34,072 nucleotides of DNA from Lachnospiraceae bacterium (lineage in GTDB: Bacteria > Bacillota > Clostridia > Lachnospirales > Lachnospiraceae), in the NCBI GenBank assembly GCA_015056765.1, contig SVFQ01000022.1:1-34072 (forward strand), in the 5' to 3' direction. The notes under the pieces were generated by a model that did no database searches, was not told the origin of the DNA, and saw only the letters and a program-made list of their open reading frames with translations. Below are positions 28,182-34,072 of the stretch, one piece after another. The position numbers were made by a program, and so were the translations under genes. Positions within the stretch are counted from its first letter, which is position 1. Each line of letters opens with the position of its first letter.

Positions 28182-28200
28182 GCGCAGCTCCTTATTTTAT
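28167..28200. terminator. Bidirectional terminator between the membrane GGDEF gene and dapF
   Basis: A 10-bp stem GGAGCTGCGC / GCGCAGCTCC with a 5-base loop (GTTAA, containing the stop codon TAA), then TTATTTTATC. It is GC-rich and lies between convergent genes. Confidence 0.9.
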
Positions 28201-28203
28201 CTC

Positions 28204-29151
28204 TTATGCATTCAGTTCCGGAAGCTCTACTTCCCCCTGGAATACGAACTTGGCAGGTCCTGTTTTATAGACTCTGTTTTTGGCTCTATCCCATCTGATA
28301 TCCAAATCGCCGCCTAACAGGCTCACGGTCACATGGTCTTCTGTCTTCCCATTCAACATGCAAGCCACGCCTACAGCACAAGCTCCCGTACCACAAGCCA
28401 AAGTCTCTCCTGTACCTCTTTCCCAAACTCGCATCTTTACATGGGTTCTGTCAATCACCTCGATAAACTCTGTATTGGTACGCTGCGGAAAACATGGATG
28501 ATTCTCGAATTTCGGACCGATTGCCTCGATATCCATGTCATCGATACCATCATAGAATACAACTGCGTGAGGATTCCCCATGTTTACCAGAGTCATCTCA
28601 TACACCTTACCATCTACCGTAATGGGCTGAGAAATCACAGCCACCTGGGATGCATTAGCTGGCTGTCCTTCCGTTGTTTGTACGCCGATTCCTTCTACGG
28701 GAGTTACTGTAGCCTGTGCTGCTCCTTCCGGATTTGCTTTTCCTAAATCCGCCGGGATTACTTCCGGAGCTAGCCCTGCTTCTCCCATATCCACACATAC
28801 AGATTCTACCTGACCATCCTTCAAGGTTAAAGTGAGGTATTTCATCTTGCCACCACTTTCGATGGCCAGTTCTGTCTTATCTGTCAGTCCCATGTCATGG
28901 ACATACTTTCCGACACAGCGCATACCATTACCGCACATTTCGGATCTGGTACCGTCTGCGTTCCACATCTCCATCTCGAAATCACCCCTTGGATTCGGGT
29001 TGATGAAGATGACCCCATCACCGCCGATGCCGAAATGTCTGTCGCTAAGACGTCGTACAATCTCCGGTTTCTTATCATATGGAATGGCTTCTTTTGCACC
29101 ATCTACGTAAATGTAATCATTCCCCAAGCCTTCCATTTTTGTAAACTTCAT
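28204..29151 (-). CDS. dapF: Diaminopimelate epimerase with an internal insertion
   Basis: DapF converts LL- to meso-diaminopimelate for lysine and peptidoglycan. Both catalytic cysteines are present: Cys73 in EMCGNGMRC and Cys253 in LACGTGAC, with the LGNDYIYVD start and GIGGDGVI. The usual spacing of the two cysteines is about 144 residues (73/217 in E. coli); here it is 180. The extra ~36 residues lie at about 137-172 and are Ala/Gly/Pro/Thr/Gln-rich, joining the two halves of the protein. Start: the open frame reaches 29196, but the ATG at 29151 has AGGAGG and gives the family start MKFTKMEGLGND. It follows nadE after 17 bases. A terminator follows. Confidence 0.97.
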   Translation of the reverse strand: MKFTKMEGLGNDYIYVDGAKEAIPYDKKPEIVRRLSDRHFGIGGDGVIFINPNPRGDFEMEMWNADGTRSEMCGNGMRCVGKYVHDMGLTDKTELAIESGGKMKYLTLTLKDGQVESVCVDMGEAGLAPEVIPADLGKANPEGAAQATVTPVEGIGVQTTEGQPANASQVAVISQPITVDGKVYEMTLVNMGNPHAVVFYDGIDDMDIEAIGPKFENHPCFPQRTNTEFIEVIDRTHVKMRVWERGTGETLACGTGACAVGVACMLNGKTEDHVTVSLLGGDLDIRWDRAKNRVYKTGPAKFVFQGEVELPELNA

Positions 29152-29168
29152 TTGTTTTCCTCCTGCCA

Positions 29169-31079
29169 TTAGATATCTTCTAATTCCGCAAGCCATAGTT
29201 TGGATACTGCATCACTAGGCATACGTAAGTCGCCTCTAGGAGATACCGCCACGGTACCGACCTTCGGGCCATCCGGCAGGCAAGAACGCTTAAACTGCGC
29301 ATTGAAAAATCTGCGGATGAAAGTCTTCTCCCACTTGAGGATAATTGCATCATCGTAGTCGCCTTCAAAGGCTTCCTGCGCCAGACGGTACAGCTTCTTT
29401 GGCGCAAAGCCAAAACGAAGCATGTAGTATAAGAAGAAATCATGGAGCTCGTAAGGGCCCACCAACTCCTCTGTGCACTGAGAAATGACACCATCCTTTG
29501 GAGGCAGAAGTTCCGGAGATACCGGCGTATCTAATACATCACGAAGTACTGCAGTCAGTTTTTCATTGCCGCAGGTCTCTGCATAGTAGTCCACTAAATG
29601 ACGCACCAAAGTCTTTGGTACCCCTGCATTGACGCCATACATGGACATATGGTCACCGTTGTAAGTAGCCCAGCCTAGGGCAAGTTCGGACAAATCTCCG
29701 GTACCGATGACCAGACCATTGGTCTGATTTGCCAGGTCCATCAGTACCTGGGTACGTTCTCTAGCCTGACCGTTTTCATAGGTTACATCATGATTCTCAG
29801 TATCCTGATTGATATCTTTAAAATGCTGTAATACGGAAGCCTTGATGTCTACTTCTTTCAAAGTAGTCCCTAAAGTCTTCGCTAAGTTGCAAGCATTCTG
29901 ATAGGTTCTGTCTGTGGTACCAAAGCAAGGCATAGTCACTGCTAAAAGGTCCTTTTGGTCTTTATCCATAAGGTCAAAGCATTTAATCACTACCAGCATG
30001 GCCAAGGTAGAATCTAGGCCGCCGGATACACCGATGACTGCTGTCTTTGCACCGGTATGCTCCATACGTTTTTTTAGGCCATAAGCCTGAATAGACAGGA
30101 TATCGTCGCAACGTTTCTGACGCAGTGCCAGATTTGCAGGGACGAAAGGTGTCTTGGCAAACTGTCTGCTCAGTACCGTCTTCTCCTCATCCAAAGAAAA
30201 TGGTACCACTAAGTAGCCTGCTCTCTCCTCAGAGAAGAAAGTGGTCATACGCTGACGCTCGCTGGTCAGCTTCTGTACGTCGATTTCACTATAGATGATG
30301 CCGTAGTTGAAGCGGTCGGACTCAGCCAAAATACTACCGTTTTCCAGAATCAAGTTGTGACCGGAGAATACCAAATCCTGAGTGGACTCACCTGCTCCTG
30401 CGCTGGCATACACATAGCCTGCTACCAGTCTTGCACTGGTGGCCTTTAAAAGCATCTGGCGATACTCATCCTTGGATACTGTCTCATTGCTGGCAGATAA
30501 ATTTACCAATACTGTAGCGCCTGCCAATGCATGAGCTGTACCTGGCGTCTCCGGCACCCATACATCCTCGCAGATTTCACAGCCAATCTGTAATTCCGGC
30601 ATTTCATTGCAGGCAAATAGGATGTTGGTTCCAAAAGGGATCTCATCCTCTCCCCAGGGGAAATACACTGCTTCTTCATTTCCTGACACAAAGTGTCTAG
30701 CTTCATAGAATTCGTTGTAGTTAGGCAAATAGGACTTGGGAACCATGGCTAGGACTTCTCCGTCCTGCACTACCGCAGCCACGTTATACAATTTTCCATC
30801 TCTACGCACCGGAAGGCCTACAAATACCAAAGCATCCATGCCCTCTGTGCTTTTTGCGATTTCCTGCAATGCGTCAAGCGCGCCTCTTTGCAACATCTCC
30901 TGGAAAAACAAATCCTGGCAGGTATAGCCTGTGATACACAGTTCCGGGAATACGATTACTTTTGCTCCCTGCTCTGCTGCCTCTTTGATTTGGCCGATAA
31001 TCTGTTCTGCATTGTAGTGCACATCTGCCACTTTGATATTTGGGGTGGCTGCAGCCACCTTGATAAATCCATCCCTCAT
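29169..31079 (-). CDS. nadE: Glutamine-dependent NAD synthetase
   Basis: A two-domain enzyme that forms NAD from deamido-NAD, ATP and glutamine. The N-terminal nitrilase-type amidase (about 1-270) has its triad at Glu46 (FPELCITGY), Lys115 (VPKSYLPNYNEF) and Cys170 (CEICEDVWVP). The C-terminal synthetase (about 330-636) has the PP-loop GVSGGLDST and IGTGDLSELALGW. The length of 636 residues is standard for this form. AGGAGA lies before the ATG. It is 23 bases after the serpin gene and 17 before dapF, so it belongs to a sfsA-serpin-nadE-dapF run. Confidence 0.98.
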   Translation of the reverse strand: MRDGFIKVAAATPNIKVADVHYNAEQIIGQIKEAAEQGAKVIVFPELCITGYTCQDLFFQEMLQRGALDALQEIAKSTEGMDALVFVGLPVRRDGKLYNVAAVVQDGEVLAMVPKSYLPNYNEFYEARHFVSGNEEAVYFPWGEDEIPFGTNILFACNEMPELQIGCEICEDVWVPETPGTAHALAGATVLVNLSASNETVSKDEYRQMLLKATSARLVAGYVYASAGAGESTQDLVFSGHNLILENGSILAESDRFNYGIIYSEIDVQKLTSERQRMTTFFSEERAGYLVVPFSLDEEKTVLSRQFAKTPFVPANLALRQKRCDDILSIQAYGLKKRMEHTGAKTAVIGVSGGLDSTLAMLVVIKCFDLMDKDQKDLLAVTMPCFGTTDRTYQNACNLAKTLGTTLKEVDIKASVLQHFKDINQDTENHDVTYENGQARERTQVLMDLANQTNGLVIGTGDLSELALGWATYNGDHMSMYGVNAGVPKTLVRHLVDYYAETCGNEKLTAVLRDVLDTPVSPELLPPKDGVISQCTEELVGPYELHDFFLYYMLRFGFAPKKLYRLAQEAFEGDYDDAIILKWEKTFIRRFFNAQFKRSCLPDGPKVGTVAVSPRGDLRMPSDAVSKLWLAELEDI

Positions 31080-31102
31080 GGTCGTCTCCTATATGTCTCT
31101 CA

Positions 31103-32422
31103 TTACTGTGCCATTTGGCCACAGAAAAGTACTTCATTTTCACTATCTTCTAAATCTGTGCAGATATAGAAGCGGAAAGGCTTGTCAGCATGGAATACTC
31201 TGACTTCATCCGGCTCCCCTTCCATTGCCGTAGCTTCCATCATAATAATAGCCGTAACAGCCGCTGCTTCTAAACCATCCTCATCTGTTTTGATTCTGGT
31301 CTTTTGCAAAATATCATCAATATACAGAGGTTTATCCTGGCACATTATGCTAAAGTCAGCACTACCGTCATCTTTAAATGCCAAATCTACCCCTCTTTTT
31401 TTCAGGAAATTCACCAGTTCCTTGTTGGTAAAACTGGTGTCTAAATCCATCTTTGGAAGCTTCACATTCACTCTGGTGCGCTCTGCTTTAGACAGCGCAT
31501 CCTGTAGATCTTCTATTTCACCTAAAGTAAAGACAGCCTGAAGGCCTCCGGTCATAGGTAAAACCACTAGTTTTGCATCGCCATCTTCATAGTACAAAAA
31601 CTTATCTGTCTTCTCCATGAAGTCTTTCTGTACTTGCTCACCTTTTGCAGTTGTAAAGGTGTCTTCTTTGGTAGCGCCTTCTTCAAAGGCTTCCACCCAG
31701 GAATCTCGTAAATAAAGGGCATTTGCCAGAATCAAATCCGATTCAGATAGGTCATCCGAAAGCTTTGGAATCATGCCTTCTGTCTCATCCTTCACCCAGG
31801 CATTCACCGCATCCGTGATTTCTTCCTGCGCCACGTCTTTGGCTACAGCTCCATAAGTATCATTCAGGAGCTTTAGATATTCCTCCGATAATGTACCTTC
31901 AAACTTGGTATTATGCCACACAGAGTTCGCTAAATGAAAAGCCCCATCTGGCTCACCACTGTACATCACATCATAAAACGAATCCTCGTCCTGCTCCTGA
32001 TACTGTCTCTTACTTTCTGCCAGTTCATCTGCGAATTGCTCAATGCGAGAATCTATCTGGCCATACCAGGAACGCATCTCTTCCACATCTGCAAAGCCCA
32101 TGGCATCCAGCAGTTCCTGTCTGGTCTGTCCGTCTGCGCCTTCTGTTGCAAGGCAAAGAGCCGCACGCAGAGATGTCGGACTTACCATGTAGTTCTCGTC
32201 TTTGAAGTCGCCCTGCTCTAGATACGTTCTAAGTGCATCCTCAAAGGTTGTTTCTTCTGTTTCATTCACTTCCGTGCTTTCCACGGTTTCACTTGGCACT
32301 TCCGTGCTTTCCACGGTTTCACTTGGTACTTCCGTCTCCTTCACACTTGAAGCAGAAGTACATCCCACCATCATAGAACAAGCCATACTGATTGCCAGTA
32401 TTTGTAATGTTTTTTTCTTCAT
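31103..32422 (-). CDS. Serpin-family lipoprotein (predicted surface protease inhibitor)
   Basis: A 439-residue protein. The lipoprotein signal ends in MVGC with Cys21. A Thr/Ser/Glu/Pro-rich linker with a 10-residue repeat (TEVPSETVES, twice and a partial third, 30-57) follows, then a complete serpin fold (about 58-439): SPTSLRAALCLATEGA, NALYLRDSW, VNVKLPKM, and the terminal DKPFRFYI signature. The reactive loop begins at DEDGLEAAAVTA (380-391), an inhibitory-type hinge with small residues at P12-P10 but Leu (residue 384) at P14. By hinge counting P1 is Ala397 in MMEATAM, but the loop is about seven residues longer than in alpha-1-antitrypsin, so P1 may be shifted. Small or Met residues suggest an elastase-like target. 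It would sit on the cell surface; the target is unknown. Confidence 0.93.
   Translation of the reverse strand: MKKKTLQILAISMACSMMVGCTSASSVKETEVPSETVESTEVPSETVESTEVNETEETTFEDALRTYLEQGDFKDENYMVSPTSLRAALCLATEGADGQTRQELLDAMGFADVEEMRSWYGQIDSRIEQFADELAESKRQYQEQDEDSFYDVMYSGEPDGAFHLANSVWHNTKFEGTLSEEYLKLLNDTYGAVAKDVAQEEITDAVNAWVKDETEGMIPKLSDDLSESDLILANALYLRDSWVEAFEEGATKEDTFTTAKGEQVQKDFMEKTDKFLYYEDGDAKLVVLPMTGGLQAVFTLGEIEDLQDALSKAERTRVNVKLPKMDLDTSFTNKELVNFLKKRGVDLAFKDDGSADFSIMCQDKPLYIDDILQKTRIKTDEDGLEAAAVTAIIMMEATAMEGEPDEVRVFHADKPFRFYICTDLEDSENEVLFCGQMAQ
32267..32336. repeat. 30-bp in-frame tandem repeat in the serpin linker
   Basis: Two identical 30-base copies at 32267-32296 and 32297-32326, followed by a partial third. 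They encode the linker repeat between the lipid anchor and the serpin domain. Identity at the DNA level suggests recent expansion and possible length variation. Confidence 0.9.
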
Positions 32423-32436
32423 AACATTCGCTCCTC

Positions 32437-33090
32437 CTATAGATTCAAGTATAATTCATCCGGTGTTACTTTGCACGTAAGAAATAGAATCTCTACGCCA
32501 GCCTCTTTTGCAGTCTCAAGTGCCACCCCAAACTCGGGATGGGTTTCCACATTGGGACGCACTTCTGTTACCCCTTCCATCTGAATGACGAAAGCCAGCA
32601 TGGCATGATATCCTTCTTTCTTCGCTTTAATCAGCTCATAGATGTGTTTTACGCCACGTTCCGTAGGCGCATCCGGGAAGTAACCCATACCATCGATTTC
32701 CTGGGTACAGCCCTTTACTTCCATGAGGTACCTGTCATTTCCTTTTTCCATATAGAAGTCGATTCTAGACTCACCATACGTATACTCGGGCTTCACCAAG
32801 TCATAATCTTGCTTAGCTAGCCATTCTTTTACCACCTGATTCGGCGCCTGACTATCGATATTAAATAAAACCCCTGTGTTCTTTACCACAGCAATTAAAT
32901 CATACTTCGTCTTACGTTTGGGTGTCCCCGGTGCAGTCAGGTATACTTCACATCCTGGAATTAATAACTCTTTGCATCTCCCTGTATTCTTTACATGAAC
33001 AGTTTCTCGTTTACCGTCTATCTCCACCTCTGCGATAAAACGGTTGGGACGCGCTATAAACTTGGCTTTTACGACATTCAGATATTTCAT
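32437..33090 (-). CDS. sfsA: SfsA-family DNA/RNA nuclease (sugar fermentation stimulation protein)
   Basis: A 217-residue protein with the SfsA hallmarks: HVKNTGRCKELLIPG near the start, ESRIDFYM, LMEVKGCT, and FPDAPTERGVKHIYEL. The E..D-E.K arrangement is a PD-(D/E)XK-type nuclease core. The E. coli gene is known for raising maltose gene expression; nuclease activity is reported for relatives. The ATG has AAGGAT upstream. It follows the HepT gene after a terminator, and the serpin gene starts 14 bases after its stop, so the two are likely co-transcribed. No promoter is clear in the 47-base spacer upstream. Confidence 0.95.
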   Translation of the reverse strand: MKYLNVVKAKFIARPNRFIAEVEIDGKRETVHVKNTGRCKELLIPGCEVYLTAPGTPKRKTKYDLIAVVKNTGVLFNIDSQAPNQVVKEWLAKQDYDLVKPEYTYGESRIDFYMEKGNDRYLMEVKGCTQEIDGMGYFPDAPTERGVKHIYELIKAKKEGYHAMLAFVIQMEGVTEVRPNVETHPEFGVALETAKEAGVEILFLTCKVTPDELYLNL

Positions 33091-33105
33091 ACACGATCCT
33101 TATGA

Positions 33106-33145
33106 AACAAAAATCAGGCTGTAACGCCTGATTTTTGTTATGAAT
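33106..33145 (-). terminator. Terminator after hepT
   Basis: A perfect 14-bp stem (AACAAAAATCAGGC / GCCTGATTTTTGTT) with a 6-base loop; T-rich both inside and after the stem on the minus strand. It overlaps the hepT stop codon. Confidence 0.85.
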
Positions 33146-33485
33146 TCTTATTCAAATATTCCAATATTTCTCTTTTTAACTCCGGTAAATCCTCTTTAAT
33201 TGTTTGCCATACTAACACGAGTTTAACGCCTTCATAGCCATGAACAATTCTATTCCTTAAACCGTAGATTTCTTTCCACGGAATAGCCTTGATCTGATTC
33301 TTTAATTCATCACTTAAAGAAGTCTTTGTCAGTTCTCCTATTTGCATCAAATTGAAGACTGTTGCCTCCACGCACATATCATCCGCTTCAAAAGCCGCAA
33401 TATCATCATACTTCTCAGTATACTTAATTGCGTGATTTACATGTTTAAGGATGTTTAATAGAACTTCTTTATCACTACTTTCCAT
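33138..33485 (-). CDS. hepT: HepT-like HEPN-domain toxin
   Basis: A 115-residue DUF86/HEPN protein. The HEPN nuclease motif RX4HXY is complete: Arg77, His82 and Tyr84 in RNRIVHGY. In characterised HepT/MntA pairs this motif is the RNase active site and its tyrosine is the residue that MntA modifies with AMP. The start overlaps the mntA stop by 11 bases, with GGAG upstream inside mntA, so the two are translated together. The order antitoxin first, toxin second, agrees with known pairs. Codons are AT-rich relative to the neighbouring housekeeping genes, as expected for a transferred module. Confidence 0.93.
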   Translation of the reverse strand: MESSDKEVLLNILKHVNHAIKYTEKYDDIAAFEADDMCVEATVFNLMQIGELTKTSLSDELKNQIKAIPWKEIYGLRNRIVHGYEGVKLVLVWQTIKEDLPELKREILEYLNKNS

Positions 33486-33765
33486 ATATCAGCACTCCTG
33501 TATTGTCTATTTCTTTTTCTACTCGGGAATCTTGAACAATCTGTGATGTGTCTATCAAGTCCACATTTTTATTCAACGCTTCCGTCACATCTTCCAGAAG
33601 GCCAAAAAAGCGCAGTCCACGCAAGCCACTATCAACACATATATCTACGTCACTGCGTTCATTAGCTAAACCCTTCGCATAAGAACCAAACAGCACTGCT
33701 TTTTTAACATTATACTCTTGAAAAATCGGATATAAAATTTGACGAATCATCTCAATATCTAACAT
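33475..33765 (-). CDS. mntA: MntA-like nucleotidyltransferase antitoxin
   Basis: A 96-residue minimal nucleotidyltransferase. The motif GSX10DXD is exact: Gly27-Ser28 in FGSYAKG and Asp39/Asp41 in SDVDI. In known pairs it adds AMP to the HepT tyrosine and blocks the toxin. Start: the open frame extends to 33840, but the ATG at 33765 has GAGGA at good distance and gives the usual short N-terminus before the fold; the extension (MRNDLRLRIWYY...) does not look like the family. It overlaps hepT by 11 bases. The upstream spacer is AT-rich and structured. Confidence 0.92.
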   Translation of the reverse strand: MLDIEMIRQILYPIFQEYNVKKAVLFGSYAKGLANERSDVDICVDSGLRGLRFFGLLEDVTEALNKNVDLIDTSQIVQDSRVEKEIDNTGVLIYGK

Positions 33766-33867
33766 ATTTTCATCCTCAAAAATAGCAACAATGTTTTCAC
33801 CTTTATAGTACCATATTCTCAGCCTCAAATCATTCCTCATCTAATTATTATAAATCTATGTAATATA

Positions 33868-33954
33868 AAAATAACCGCCCCTTACTTAATAAGTGTTCTA
33901 ACTCCAAAAAACTGAAGTCTTTTGGACACCTCATAAGATTAGAGCAGTTATTTT
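33868..33954. repeat. Nested inverted repeats upstream of mntA
   Basis: The outer arms AAAATAAC (33868-33875) and GTTATTTT (33947-33954) are perfect complements. Inside are TCTAA/TTAGA (897-901 with 939-943 of the 33,000s) and CCAAAA/TTTTGG (33904-33909 with 33920-33925), giving one long imperfect hairpin with T-rich ends on both strands. It could be a terminator of an upstream gene, a MITE-like remnant or a leader structure. I cannot decide between these. Confidence 0.5.
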
Positions 33955-34000
33955 CTCTTCATGTTCTATTACTTCACCCTACTATCGGTAAAGCCTGAAC

Positions 34001-34072
34001 TGTACCCCATGTCAAGGACACTTGAAAGTTGAGTTACCCCTTTCGTGACATCCTGCATGTGATATTCCCTTC
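34001..34072 (-). mobile_element. Possible insertion-sequence end (IS3-like), partial at window edge
   Basis: The stretch from TGTACCCCATGTCAAGGACA onward looks, from memory, like a terminal inverted repeat of IS3-type elements of gut Clostridia. On the minus strand a frame stays open from the window edge to a TAA at 34034-34036, about 33 bases inside the candidate end, the spacing expected for the last transposase codons and the right end of such an element. Only 12 codons are visible and I recognise no transposase motif. The other end and any target duplication lie outside the window. Confidence 0.3.

Noticed and set aside
29152..29196. 15-codon N-terminal extension of DapF
   Set aside because: It overlaps the end of nadE; the ATG at 29151 has AGGAGG and fits the family.

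Overview
The window looks like a piece of the chromosome of a gut Lachnospiraceae-type Clostridium (Firmicutes). The evidence is moderate GC, strong AGGAGG-like ribosome sites, hairpin/T-tract terminators, AddAB instead of RecBCD, the 3' remnant of an Rpn-family PD-(D/E)XK transposase with the coiled-coil tail common in this family, a stand-alone AICAR transformylase next to an archaeal-type (PurO-like) IMP cyclohydrolase, and a small membrane protein that resembles DUF6106. The species cannot be named from this sequence alone.

Layout. 1-678: four 63-bp tandem repeats run into the truncated 3' end of an Rpn-type gene. 828-3335 (+): a zinc-ribbon membrane protein, a two-helix membrane protein and a DUF3298-like lipoprotein. 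3410-5627 (-): an Fe-S aldo/keto reductase coupled to an SDR/epimerase. 5782-7209 (+): a flotillin. 7286-15067 (-): addB-addA-HAD phosphatase operon. 15157-16389: a membrane-anchored acidic protein (-) divergent from a TetR regulator (+) that has a palindrome at its predicted transcription start. 16400-25087 (-): guaB, a terminator, then a GGDEF/EAL protein, purO-like gene, purH (AICARFT only), glnS and a DUF2225 protein. 25239-26386 (-): maf and a membrane protein. 26472-28181 (+): a membrane GGDEF protein. 28204-33090 (-): sfsA, a serpin lipoprotein, nadE and dapF, tightly spaced. 33138-33765 (-): a HepT/MntA toxin-antitoxin pair, followed by a structured AT-rich spacer and a possible insertion-sequence end at the right edge.

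How the genes fit together. Most of the window is housekeeping: double-strand break repair (AddAB), the last two purine steps and the IMP-to-GMP branch (purO, purH, guaB), NAD and lysine/peptidoglycan precursor synthesis (nadE, dapF), nucleotide sanitation (maf) and glutaminyl-tRNA synthesis. A bifunctional c-di-GMP enzyme sits between guaB and purO/purH, so GTP supply and a GTP-consuming signalling enzyme are adjacent. The accessory material is at the two ends: the repeat array with transposase remnant on the left and the toxin-antitoxin module with possible IS end on the right. The serpin lipoprotein is the most striking single gene inside the core region.

I did not find a clearly new multi-gene defence or biosynthetic system. 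The best candidates for something undescribed are the 63-bp hairpin repeat array (1-342) and the surface serpin with an unusual reactive loop.
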